A DNA stretch of 32,094 nucleotides, from positions 1-32,094 of the IMG/VR virus record IMGVR_UViG_3300044641_003119; one strand, given 5' to 3'. Every line of letters starts with the position of its first letter. Position 1 is the first letter of the stretch. The notes under the pieces were generated by a model. That model was not told the DNA's origin and ran no database searches. It saw only the letters and a program-made list of their open reading frames with translations. Shown here one piece after another: positions 5,484-14,089 of the stretch. Made by a program: the position numbers and the translations under genes. The stretch is from a virus.

Positions 5484-7247
5484 TCCTGCACTAAATGTTG
5501 CTGCTCTTGTAGTTCTTCTATCTAATGCCTGTTGACTAGTTACATCTCCCGAAATTACATACGCTCTTATAGGTCTTTGTGATGCAGATATAGTTTCTCC
5601 TATTTGTTGTGTAGGATTCATACCACCAGTAGTTAATATTTGTGGTGCAGCAGTTCCTGCAACAGTCGGTGCATTTGGTATTGCTCCACTTCCTGCGGAT
5701 GTTATACTTCCTCCACCTCCACCAGCTCCTGATGATTTACTTTTACCTGCTGATAAGATTGCTGCAATTTGTGCAGCTGATGATACACCCACTGCTGCAA
5801 TTTGTAAATTAGTATTTACTTTCAATGCAGCCTTACCTGCGATACCACCTGCAACTGCTGCTTTACCTGCTGCTGCTTCTGCAATACCTAATGGTGCAGT
5901 GATTGGGTTTACTAATTTTGGTATTGCCATCAATATAGATGCATTACCTGTTGCAATTGCTTTATCGTATTCAAATTGTGCAGCTCTTGCATTTACTAAT
6001 ATCTGTCCAATAGATGATGCAGCATTGATTGCAACCTGTGCAACACCGAATGCTTTTGCCATTGCTGAACCTTGTGCAAATACATTTATTAAACTTCCAA
6101 ATATACCTGAAATATTATTTCCTAAATCAACCCATGATTGTGATACGGCCTGATTAGTTCTAAATGCTGAATCTTTTCTTTGTTCATCTAATTCCTTAAT
6201 CCTTTCGTATTGTTCCATTGAGAATTTAGCAAACTCTTCGGCATCTTTTAATCTCTTCTCTTTTTCCTTTTCATCTAACTCAGCTTGTTTAGCTAAATAC
6301 TTATCATCAATTTCTTTTAATGCATCAGCTTGTGCAGCTTTTAATTGAGTTGTATCTTCACCATATTTAGTTGCAAGAAATAATAATCTAGAATAATGTT
6401 CGTTTACCTTAAACTCTTCAGCTTCTCTTTCAGAAAGTAATTCTAACATTGCTTCTTTCTGTCCAGCCATCAATTCTTTTAACTCCTCTTCTCTTATTCT
6501 TTTCGTTTCATCCGTATGCTCTTTTAAATCTTTCTTTTGTTCTTTAAGGTTTTCCTTTTGAGTCTTAGTCATTTTCTTTTGACCTTTCTCAAATCTATCA
6601 ACTGCTGCTTCGTAGTTATCGGTAAATCCTGTTACAGATGATTTAGCATCTTCCCATGCACCTTTGAAATCTCCTTTGAATAATTTTACAACTGCCGAAC
6701 CTAACTTACCTAATGATTGGAATACCGCCGTTACTGCGGAATAAACTACCTTAAATGCTTTGGTTACATACGGCATTACATTTTGTGCTAATTCAATAAA
6801 ACCATCTATTAGAGGTTCTAATGCACCTAATACACCATTTAATGCCTGTTCGAAAAGTATAACGATTGGTTCAAACTTTTTCATTGTCTCTTCGGACTTT
6901 GATAAAGCTGCAACAAATCCTCCAATTAAAGAAACGATTAAACCAATTACAGATGCTTTCAATGCAGCATTAAATGAAGAAAATGTTTTCTCTGCATTTC
7001 TAATTGCTTTACCAAACATACCTAATGGACCTGATGCATTTTCTAAGTATCCAGCAAAATCATCTGATGTAGCTGCTGCGTCTTTAATAGCATCATCCAT
7101 ATCTCTAATTTCTTGAGATATTCTTTTGAAGTCATCACTACCTGCGGCAGTTTCTTTCAATTGCCTTTTTAATGCTTTTAAATTGGCAATAGTATTGGCA
7201 GTGTTTGCTTCTACATCAACCTTTACTTTAATCCTTTTTTCTGACAT
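5481..7247 (-). CDS. Tail tape measure protein
   Basis: The protein has 588 residues. The N-terminus is helical (EANTANTIANLKALKRQLKE). A hydrophobic segment lies at about 98-115 (ASVIGLIVSLIGGFVAAL), and another at about 125-180. Residues about 222-345 are a long, highly charged coiled coil, and the second half is Ala/Gly-rich and hydrophobic. The C-terminus (IRAYVISGDVTSQQALDRR) is the typical ending of Bacteroidota phage tape measures. The protein sets tail length and takes part in DNA ejection; at about 1.5 Å per residue it implies a tail near 90 nm, a rough inference. Its start overlaps the previous small gene by 25 bases, and element L6 precedes that pair. Confidence 0.85.
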   Translation of the reverse strand: MSEKRIKVKVDVEANTANTIANLKALKRQLKETAAGSDDFKRISQEIRDMDDAIKDAAATSDDFAGYLENASGPLGMFGKAIRNAEKTFSSFNAALKASVIGLIVSLIGGFVAALSKSEETMKKFEPIVILFEQALNGVLGALEPLIDGFIELAQNVMPYVTKAFKVVYSAVTAVFQSLGKLGSAVVKLFKGDFKGAWEDAKSSVTGFTDNYEAAVDRFEKGQKKMTKTQKENLKEQKKDLKEHTDETKRIREEELKELMAGQKEAMLELLSEREAEEFKVNEHYSRLLFLATKYGEDTTQLKAAQADALKEIDDKYLAKQAELDEKEKEKRLKDAEEFAKFSMEQYERIKELDEQRKDSAFRTNQAVSQSWVDLGNNISGIFGSLINVFAQGSAMAKAFGVAQVAINAASSIGQILVNARAAQFEYDKAIATGNASILMAIPKLVNPITAPLGIAEAAAGKAAVAGGIAGKAALKVNTNLQIAAVGVSSAAQIAAILSAGKSKSSGAGGGGGSITSAGSGAIPNAPTVAGTAAPQILTTGGMNPTQQIGETISASQRPIRAYVISGDVTSQQALDRRTTRAATFSAG

Positions 7248-7381
7248 AATCTGCGTTTAATATTTTTACCTATGTCTGAAAATGAAGAAGGTATTGCATA
7301 CTTTCCTTTTGCAATATCTACATTCTCACTTACTCCGTAAAATTGATTTGATTGTAATAAATCTATTATGGTCTTTATCAT
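7223..7381 (-). CDS. Small protein overlapping the tape-measure start, 52 aa
   Basis: Start ATG at 7379-7381, stop at 7223-7225. The sequence begins MIKTIIDLLQSNQFYGVSEN and ends with a basic tail (NIKRRLCQKKGLK). It overlaps the first 25 bases of the tape-measure gene in another frame. Element L6 lies directly upstream, so this is the first gene of that unit. There is an A6 run in the overlap (CAGAAAAAAGG), but the codon phase does not fit a standard slippery heptamer, so I read it as a separate small protein. The function is unknown; the position suggests a tail-assembly accessory. Confidence 0.6.
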   Translation of the reverse strand: MIKTIIDLLQSNQFYGVSENVDIAKGKYAIPSSFSDIGKNIKRRLCQKKGLK

Positions 7382-7386
7382 ATTGT

Positions 7387-7416
7387 AAAAACAACTTTTA
7401 TTTAATTAATAAGTTA
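7387..7416 (-). promoter_or_regulatory. Late element L6 (tape-measure unit), weaker match
   Basis: On the minus strand TAAC (7413-7416) followed by T/A-rich sequence leads to GTTGTTTTTA. The spacing is one base longer than in L2-L4, and the first box (TAACTTATTAA) is less well conserved. It includes the stop of the gene before it and ends about 6 bases before the ATG of the 52-aa gene. Confidence 0.4.
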
Positions 7417-8727
7417 TGGTGCTAACGCAGTTATCGTTCCACCAGGTGTTGTTGCGTATCCTAATCTCATAGTTGCACCACTAGTCAATCCATCATTTTT
7501 AGTTACAGTCCAAAACTTTGTAGTATTATCACTTATAATAGTTTCATATGTAGTCGAATAAACTGTTTGTCCACTACCTGAAATAGTTGTAAATGGTATA
7601 TCTAATGGACTACCACCTGAAAATTGTGCACTATCACTTGCAGTATTTCCTGATGTATTTCCACCACTATTAAACCAACTATAAACATATATCGTATTAC
7701 CAGTATTGTTTATTAATGTTCCACTTGCACTACCATTACCAGCAGTTACCGGATAAGGGAATGTTCCAGGATTATCTACTGTAAATGTTAAACTTGCAGT
7801 TGGTGGTGGAGTTGGGTCACCTACTACCGCAGTACTACCTGATATAGTAATTATGTGACCTGTTGGGAATGTTGTTGAGAATGTTATTATCGTATCACCA
7901 CTACCAGAATAAATATATTGTGTCGAACTTGTTACAGGTGTTCCATTATCTAAAATTGCTAATGTTGCAGATGCTGTTGTATATCCACCCCATACAGTTG
8001 AACCACCATCTTTACCTTCCATAACTACATCGGCAACTACTCCACCTGTCACATATTGTGTAAAGTTACCACTAAAATAATAAGGACTTCCAGATACAAT
8101 TATATTCGCATCTATGAATATACTACCTGAATTTAATTCATTTAAATTAATTGATGCAGTTGCAAAATCACCACTAGCCGTTGGTAATGGTTCAGGCTCT
8201 GGAAATACACTACTAAATGTATCACTAATAATTGGCCCTAATAATTGTAAATTACATGAACCATCTTTTAATGAATAATCGTTTATTGCACGAAGATGAT
8301 AATAGTTACCTCTAAAATTCACAATATCGTTCAATTCCATAGTAAAATAATCTTTTAATGGAATGATTGCAGAACAATTTACTAATCTTGTTGTAGGGTT
8401 GTAAAGTAAAGATATGTATGTTTCCCAATAATTTGTATAAAGACTACCTGTTGGTACTTCACCATAAGATGCTCCTTCATTATTAAAAAGTAAACTATCG
8501 CTATCTATCGTTGGAAAACTACCAGTAACAACATTATAATTGTCGAAATAAGGAAATGAGGTTTGTGCATAAGTTACACCACCAAAAGTTGCAGAACCAC
8601 TTTCTATCCAATATTGTTCACAATCAATTACTCCATTGTAAAAATAGACATGTGGTAAAACTCTTGCAGGATTATAGTTTTGGTCACTAATAAATGTAGG
8701 TATGTATATTGGTATAATTTGACTCAT
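7414..8727 (-). CDS. Tail/baseplate protein with Ser/Gly/Thr-rich C-terminal part
   Basis: The protein has 437 residues. Residues about 1-175 resemble a Bacteroidota phage tail protein module: VYFYNGVIDCEQYW, then TNYWETYISLLYNPTTRLVNC, IPLKDYFTMELNDIVNFRG and YYHLRAINDY. This looks like a domain that packs next to the preceding 670-residue protein. From about 185 on it is Ser/Thr/Gly-rich beta sequence (PTPPPTASLTFTV and similar) that looks like one or two immunoglobulin-like or fibre-type domains. It lies between the 670-residue protein and the tape-measure unit. I infer a tail-tip or baseplate protein whose variable end may be exposed; no enzymatic motif is seen. Confidence 0.65.
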   Translation of the reverse strand: MSQIIPIYIPTFISDQNYNPARVLPHVYFYNGVIDCEQYWIESGSATFGGVTYAQTSFPYFDNYNVVTGSFPTIDSDSLLFNNEGASYGEVPTGSLYTNYWETYISLLYNPTTRLVNCSAIIPLKDYFTMELNDIVNFRGNYYHLRAINDYSLKDGSCNLQLLGPIISDTFSSVFPEPEPLPTASGDFATASINLNELNSGSIFIDANIIVSGSPYYFSGNFTQYVTGGVVADVVMEGKDGGSTVWGGYTTASATLAILDNGTPVTSSTQYIYSGSGDTIITFSTTFPTGHIITISGSTAVVGDPTPPPTASLTFTVDNPGTFPYPVTAGNGSASGTLINNTGNTIYVYSWFNSGGNTSGNTASDSAQFSGGSPLDIPFTTISGSGQTVYSTTYETIISDNTTKFWTVTKNDGLTSGATMRLGYATTPGGTITALAP

Positions 8728-8738
8728 ATTATTTTATT

Positions 8739-10751
8739 TTAGCAGGAGAATATACTATCACTTCCTATTATTGCCGTTACTGGATTAACTTCAACTATTT
8801 TGGTTCCAGGTCCTGGACTAAACCACTTAAATCCAGTTACACGTGATATTGCATATTGGTCATAAAATAAAATCTGACCTGGTGTGAATTCACCATCTAG
8901 TGTATACACATCGGTTGAAATAGCAGAACTACATGCATAAATTGGATTAGGATTTGAAGTTAATTTCACATTACCTGCTAAGAATGTAGTAGGTGTTGGG
9001 TTTATATTAGAAACACTACCAGATAAACCAGTACCAGCAATTCTTATCAATGGGTCAGATGCAAATGTAGTTTTAACTTCAAATGTACCTTGTGAATAGA
9101 AATTGGTTGTATCTATGTAATATGTTTTACCATATTCTCTATTTGCAGCTTTACTGAATTGTTGAGAGATATAATCTTGGTCTAATGTATCACCAAAGTT
9201 TAGTTTATTTACTGCTAAGTTATTTGCAGGAATTACTTCAATTTTATCATCTAAATTAATGTATTGATTGAAATCTTTTACTTCACCCCTTTTATACCAT
9301 TCATTAAATGTTTCAATTATAAATTCATTAGGTTTAGTATTATTAGGATAAATTACTAAATTAAACTTCTTTTGCAATCCTAATATAAAATCAATCTGTT
9401 TGATACCCGTTGTACCATATGGCATATTAGAAGGTATATCCATCACTCTACCATCAGCTGCCTGATTTACTTCTCTAATTTCTATAAAAGATTTAGTTGT
9501 ACCTCTTGGGTCTAATGTCACAAGAGGTTGTGCAGTTGGTGGCGGATTATTTGGTGATTGTCTTATTTGAAAATAATAATTACCAGCTGGTATACTATTG
9601 AATTTGAATTGACTTCCTAATTCATATGTTGTATTGATACCGGTTGCACCTCTACTTTGTTGTAATTGGTCAAAGAAATTAATATACGATGATACAGCTT
9701 GTGTAGAATAAGGAGTTGAACTACCTGTTTCTAGCATTCTTATTTGCCATGTTCCATTCGCAGTAAGTGTACCTGGCATATTATTTACCGAGCAACTTAC
9801 ATTTATATTTATATTTAATGCACCTTTTAAGTTAGTCGTTTTCTCAACTCTATATGCACCATTTGTATAAAAGTTTTGTGGGTCGGATAACTCATTATAC
9901 CAAGGTAAAGTTGTCCAACTACCAGATGCAAGTGTTATGTCTGTCATACCACTACCTGATATTGCACCTACTTTTATTTTACCATATGTTTCCAAATCAA
10001 CACCAGCAAACTCAGGATATTTTAATGAGTTATTACAAAATAAATACATATCATTTATAAATGGTTGATTCATAAATGAAGATGTATATGTAAATCCAGC
10101 TTCTGCAAATATTGCATCTAAAACAGGTTTAACTCTAATTGCAGGTTTGAAGTTTTGAACTGTCAATGCACCATCCTGGTCATCCATACCAAATAAATTA
10201 TCTGAACCTTGTGTAAATGCATATCCACTACCATAATCTGCTAGGGGGTAAACTATATCACCATTGAAAAGATTACCACTCCAACTTGCTGAAATGTTAT
10301 CTAATGATGCAGTATGGTTATATTCTTGTAAAGAAGTTAAATCTGTTAGATATAATCTATTCGTATCTCTTGCAAAAGACGATAAAGTACCATATAAGGT
10401 AATCTCATAACTCTCAATAAACTTATTTGCAATTACATTTACTTTGTTAAGTTGTATGTAACCATCAATAAGATATATGGAATCAAAATCAACATATGCA
10501 GGTACTTTTATATTTGTTGCAAATAGAAATGGATTTTCAATACTGATATCATAAACATGTTCAAAGAATGCATTATTAACTTTTGTTCCAGGTAAAGATA
10601 TCTGACGAGTGAATGTAGCAGGTAAAACTCCTATATCAAATAAGCCTGTTACATTATTAGATATTTTTATATCCTCATCATCAAATATGTCTAATTGTGT
10701 TCCGTTTGCTATTAGTCTAAAAGTAAACGCTTGTGTACTGATTATCCCCAT
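8739..10751 (-). CDS. Large tail-tip/baseplate structural protein
   Basis: The protein has 670 residues. The N-terminus (DIFDDEDIKISNNVTGLFDI, then LPATFTRQISLPGT, NNAFFEH and IQLNKVNVIANKFIESYEITLYG) matches a large structural family of Bacteroidota phages, where a 'R.ISLPGT..N..FF.H' motif opens the protein. The middle is beta-rich with Tyr/Asn/Ser. Late motifs (KQIDFILGLQKKFNLVIYPN and FNEWYKRGEVKDFNQYI) also recur in that family. By position, between two tail proteins and before the tape-measure unit, it probably forms the tail tip or baseplate hub. Its start codon shares a base with the preceding stop (TAATG), a coupled junction. The exact role is inferred. Confidence 0.65.
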   Translation of the reverse strand: MGIISTQAFTFRLIANGTQLDIFDDEDIKISNNVTGLFDIGVLPATFTRQISLPGTKVNNAFFEHVYDISIENPFLFATNIKVPAYVDFDSIYLIDGYIQLNKVNVIANKFIESYEITLYGTLSSFARDTNRLYLTDLTSLQEYNHTASLDNISASWSGNLFNGDIVYPLADYGSGYAFTQGSDNLFGMDDQDGALTVQNFKPAIRVKPVLDAIFAEAGFTYTSSFMNQPFINDMYLFCNNSLKYPEFAGVDLETYGKIKVGAISGSGMTDITLASGSWTTLPWYNELSDPQNFYTNGAYRVEKTTNLKGALNININVSCSVNNMPGTLTANGTWQIRMLETGSSTPYSTQAVSSYINFFDQLQQSRGATGINTTYELGSQFKFNSIPAGNYYFQIRQSPNNPPPTAQPLVTLDPRGTTKSFIEIREVNQAADGRVMDIPSNMPYGTTGIKQIDFILGLQKKFNLVIYPNNTKPNEFIIETFNEWYKRGEVKDFNQYINLDDKIEVIPANNLAVNKLNFGDTLDQDYISQQFSKAANREYGKTYYIDTTNFYSQGTFEVKTTFASDPLIRIAGTGLSGSVSNINPTPTTFLAGNVKLTSNPNPIYACSSAISTDVYTLDGEFTPGQILFYDQYAISRVTGFKWFSPGPGTKIVEVNPVTAIIGSDSIFSC

Positions 10752-11917
10752 TACATAATTAATTTATAAGGTTGTCCGTATTGGAACTCAAATTGATATT
10801 GAATTAATTTATCGACTACTCCTGTTTTAAATTGAATATTTTGAGATACAATAGTCATAGGTCTTATATCGCCCGTTGATTCATTGTAAATCCAATAGAT
10901 TTCATCACTTACTAATAATTGTTTTAGAATCTCATTATAACTTTCAGGTAACCAAAATGTGTTAACTGATAAACCTTGTTTACTATCTACAATGTATGCA
11001 CTATTTGCAGTATCATAACTTTGATAAGATAATGTAGAACTTTCCCATGTACCCAATTGTGGTTGATAAGTTTTTCTTTCTGTTGTAAATGATTGTTTGC
11101 TTACCATATAGAAGTTCAACCAATCAAATTGTCCAAAACGATTTTTCCATTTGATTCTTACATTTGGATATTTTTGTTCACAATCAATATCATACCTTAT
11201 AGGAGCACCTAATGCAGCTGCACCATTGAATGGTTGAACTGTGAAATAAGTTAAGCCTGTTGTTGAAAGAGGAAAACCACTTTGAGATGGCCCTATTGGA
11301 TATTGTTGGATTTGTCCAGAAGAACTAACATTTGCAGTTAGTGTATAATCTGCGGTACCTGTATTACCTGTATAAACTATTTTTGTAGGTGTAGTTGCAC
11401 CAATATTTCCACCATACACTCCACTAACACCTCTATTATCTAAAAATGCAGATTGCGTTGCCGGCCCATCGGTTAACAATGGCCAGTATGGAGTAGTTGT
11501 TTGCATTTGTTGTCCAATAGATTCAGGAAATATTCCGTATCCATCTACTGCTTTATATGTCTCTGATTTTAAGTGAGAGCCTGTTATAAATGTACTACCT
11601 GAATTATATTGAAAATAAAAATCTACTGCAAAATACATTACATTTGAAGTATTTTGTTGTGCATAATCTGTAAGTGTTGAATTGATTATTCTATTCAAAT
11701 CAAATAAACCAACACCGACTGTATTTGGAAACTTTGCAATTGTATAATCTGCTACCGAAGAAGATGCATCTGGTGCACCTTGCCAATAATATAATTCACC
11801 CACATATTGAAATGAAGATGATGTTAATGTAGCAGTATTGCTTTCACTTAATGAAAATATAATTGGTGATTGTGCAAATGAACAACTTGCAGGAGTCTGT
11901 AATAATGATAAAGCCAT
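10751..11917 (-). CDS. Tail structural protein (Bacteroidota phage family)
   Basis: The protein has 388 residues and is beta-rich. Residues about 1-130 show a strand pattern (PIIFSLSESNTATLTSSSFQYVGELYYW) seen in phage structural proteins. Residues about 255-290 hold the recognisable block KWKNRFGQFDWLNFYMVSKQSFTTERKTY, and the end reads QYQFEFQYGQPYKLIM. The family is common in this phage group next to the large tail protein that follows here. It is the first gene of the unit started by element L5, and its stop overlaps the next start. I infer a tail or baseplate component and have no firmer function. Confidence 0.65.
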   Translation of the reverse strand: MALSLLQTPASCSFAQSPIIFSLSESNTATLTSSSFQYVGELYYWQGAPDASSSVADYTIAKFPNTVGVGLFDLNRIINSTLTDYAQQNTSNVMYFAVDFYFQYNSGSTFITGSHLKSETYKAVDGYGIFPESIGQQMQTTTPYWPLLTDGPATQSAFLDNRGVSGVYGGNIGATTPTKIVYTGNTGTADYTLTANVSSSGQIQQYPIGPSQSGFPLSTTGLTYFTVQPFNGAAALGAPIRYDIDCEQKYPNVRIKWKNRFGQFDWLNFYMVSKQSFTTERKTYQPQLGTWESSTLSYQSYDTANSAYIVDSKQGLSVNTFWLPESYNEILKQLLVSDEIYWIYNESTGDIRPMTIVSQNIQFKTGVVDKLIQYQFEFQYGQPYKLIM

Positions 11918-11932
11918 TATGTATATCGTTTA

Positions 11933-11965
11933 TATAAAAACCACCTTTTCAGTAAAAGTATGTGA
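11933..11965 (-). promoter_or_regulatory. Late element L5, weaker match
   Basis: On the minus strand TCAC (11962-11965) is followed after 17 bases by GTGGTTTTTATATAA. The second box has one extra G, and the first box differs from TAAC by one base. The second box is about 20 bases before the ATG of the gene ending at 11917. The element lies at the end of the gp10-like gene. Confidence 0.4.
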
Positions 11966-11967
11966 TA

Positions 11968-12351
11968 CTAGTACTCTGCTTCGAATTTGTCTAACTCTGA
12001 TGCTATATTTCCGATTACCATTTTATCAACCATATCCTCATAATACTGATTTAACATTGATTGAACGGTCGGGTCATTTAATGCATTATCTGCGAATGGT
12101 CTTGCATCCATTTTGTATGTACCATTATTTACATATTCACCATACTCAGCTCCGTTTGGTGCATAGTCTAATTCAATTTCAAAAGAATAGTTATCCTTTG
12201 TCTTTATCTCCTTTACCATTTTAGCAGGAGTATTTGCAGCTTTAACTTTACGAAGTAAGTTACCTGTATCGATTGCACGGGTAGGTTGTCTTTGCAAATT
12301 CAGTTGTGCAAGAGAACTAATCTGTTTTGCTATGTCTTGTAATGATGGCAT
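11968..12351 (-). CDS. HK97 gp10-like head-tail / tail completion protein
   Basis: The start at 12351 (MPSLQDIAKQISSL) is chosen because it follows the adhesin stop by one base (TAATATG); a longer frame upstream only shadows the adhesin gene. The 127-residue protein has the typical gp10 pattern. An amphipathic helix is followed by 'R.I.TGNLLRKVKA' (matching 'TG.LR.SI'), beta strands (YSFEIELDY), then YGEYVNNGTYKMDARPF, which corresponds to 'Y..YVE.GT..M.ARPF'. In HK97-like phages this family helps join head and tail. A connector and a tail terminator-like gene lie upstream in the same unit, consistent with this. Confidence 0.75.
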   Translation of the reverse strand: MPSLQDIAKQISSLAQLNLQRQPTRAIDTGNLLRKVKAANTPAKMVKEIKTKDNYSFEIELDYAPNGAEYGEYVNNGTYKMDARPFADNALNDPTVQSMLNQYYEDMVDKMVIGNIASELDKFEAEY

Positions 12352-12352
12352 A

Positions 12353-14086
12353 TTAACAACTTCCTCCTGTGCAGCTTGATTGTGGTCCTGATAAACTAAA
12401 TGTACCTGCGCCAGATGGTGTTCCTGTTCTCCAACAATAACTTCCACCTACTCTATTTGTTGAGTTTCCACTATATCCAACATATTGACCAGTAATACAA
12501 TCCAATCCACCAACAAATCCTGGTTCAGGACCTGGCCCATCTCCACCCGCAGTAAATGAATAACAATTACAACTATATGGAAATGGTGGGAATGGAGTTG
12601 GTGGTGCGTATGATGATGTGCAATAATCACCACATCCTCCAACACCTAAATCTAATAATATACCACTACCTGATGAAATAAATGGTTGAGGAACTTCTCT
12701 TGCACAAAAGTATTCAGTTGGATTTTCGTATGCAAAATTATCAGCAACAACTAATGTTCCTGCTGCATTATAATATGATGCATTACCATAAGCTCTTTCA
12801 CCACCACTACCTGTTGTAGTATTGCTATATTGATAATAATGTAAATTTGTTAATTGTGTTCCTGATGGACATGTTGCAGGTAATTGTATATCAGCTGAAC
12901 AAGTTACACTTGCAGTTATTTGAGAACCAACACCACTTATAGTTGGGTATCCACCAATTACATATGTGCATATCGAGCCAGAATTTCCAGGTGCTAAACT
13001 AGAACTTGTTAAAGTATTTACACCACATGGATAATAGGTTACTAACGCACTATTTGATGAACCGGCTCTAACGGTATATGTTCTACATTCTGTCCTTTGG
13101 TCAAAACATTTAGGTATTGCAATAATTACAACACCATTTGTTGCAGTTGTTCCTTGTGCAAAACTTAAAGTTGCACCTTGTCCACCATTACCAAATCCAG
13201 AACTTCCATTTCCATCACTTCCTTTACCCTGACGAATTGGAAATTGTTGTCCATATGCACCACCACCACCAGCTGCATAATATAAAGTTGTTCCTGTTAA
13301 ATTGTATGGTGCACCATCTCCACCATTAGATATAGTTGATGTTGCTAGAGCACCTATTGTTCCGGCACCACCGCCACCACTACCTTTCCATTGTGAGTTA
13401 CCTGTTGCTAAACATCCAGATGCATCATTACCTTGATTTGCACCATTTAATCCACCAAATCCATCAAAACCTGCTTGTATAATTGTATTTGAACCATCCT
13501 GATTGTTACAACAAACAGCACCACCTGCACTTCCTCCACTAGTTCCTTGAACTATATTACATGAATATCCTCCACCATTATTTGTTACTATATACCCACC
13601 TTTTCCTCCACCATATGCTGTTAAAACACTACTTGTAAATGGAGAATAAGGGTATGTAAAAGTAAATGTGGTATTTGAACCACTTCTACCTCCGGCGTTA
13701 CCACCACCAGTTCCAACTGAAATTGCATATGAGCCACTTGCTAATGGAAATTGGTCGTAATAAACAATACCACCTCCACCTCCACCACCAGCAGCTGTTG
13801 CATCACTTGCACCTGCATCATAATCAGCACCATACCCACCTGCACCACCACCTGCAACTAAAAATAATTTAGCTTGACCTGTGGAGCCTGATAAAACATT
13901 AAAGTCAGCAACAAAGGATGAACTAAAAGAAACCGGGTCTATTGTGTTTTGAAATTGATAGTAATCCCAAATTACACCACCTGAAACAAAACTACCAGTT
14001 GTAATAGTTCCACTACCTGTTATTGAAGTTGTTGTTACCCTAAAGCAACTTCCTTGTGTGCTAAAAAATCCTTGTGGTATATACAT
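12353..14086 (-). CDS. Gly-rich, Cys-rich tail adhesin (candidate receptor-binding protein)
   Basis: The protein has 577 residues. A short beta-rich N-terminus (about 1-70) is followed by a glycine-rich sandwich-like domain (about 72-325) with AGGGAGGYG, GGGGGGGIVYYD, GGGKGGY, GSGGGGAGTIG and AAGGGGAYG blocks, ending in GVVIIAIPKC. Glycine-rich domains of this kind are known in phage adhesins and tail fibres, where loops between polyglycine helices bind receptors. The last 250 residues hold about 14 of 20 cysteines (for example GGCGDYCTSS, YSCNCY, SSCTGGSC) plus a proline-rich stretch. This is an odd Cys-rich tip that may be metal- or disulfide-stabilised. It lies right after a trimeric fibre gene. 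The plus strand here is rich in CCACCA repeats from Gly codons. Confidence 0.65.
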   Translation of the reverse strand: MYIPQGFFSTQGSCFRVTTTSITGSGTITTGSFVSGGVIWDYYQFQNTIDPVSFSSSFVADFNVLSGSTGQAKLFLVAGGGAGGYGADYDAGASDATAAGGGGGGGIVYYDQFPLASGSYAISVGTGGGNAGGRSGSNTTFTFTYPYSPFTSSVLTAYGGGKGGYIVTNNGGGYSCNIVQGTSGGSAGGAVCCNNQDGSNTIIQAGFDGFGGLNGANQGNDASGCLATGNSQWKGSGGGGAGTIGALATSTISNGGDGAPYNLTGTTLYYAAGGGGAYGQQFPIRQGKGSDGNGSSGFGNGGQGATLSFAQGTTATNGVVIIAIPKCFDQRTECRTYTVRAGSSNSALVTYYPCGVNTLTSSSLAPGNSGSICTYVIGGYPTISGVGSQITASVTCSADIQLPATCPSGTQLTNLHYYQYSNTTTGSGGERAYGNASYYNAAGTLVVADNFAYENPTEYFCAREVPQPFISSGSGILLDLGVGGCGDYCTSSYAPPTPFPPFPYSCNCYSFTAGGDGPGPEPGFVGGLDCITGQYVGYSGNSTNRVGGSYCWRTGTPSGAGTFSLSGPQSSCTGGSC

Positions 14087-14089
14087 AAA

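Noticed and set aside
7223-7247. A6 run in the overlap of the 52-aa gene and the tape measure as a lambda G/GT-type frameshift
   Set aside because: The codon phase (CAG-AAA-AAA-GGA) does not give X-XXY-YYZ, and the tape measure has its own ATG there. The better frameshift candidate is at 25776-25784.
12448-13872. His-rich frames (HHLHH repeats) on both strands in the adhesin gene
   Set aside because: CCA/CAC repeats from glycine codons read in other frames produce poly-His artefacts.
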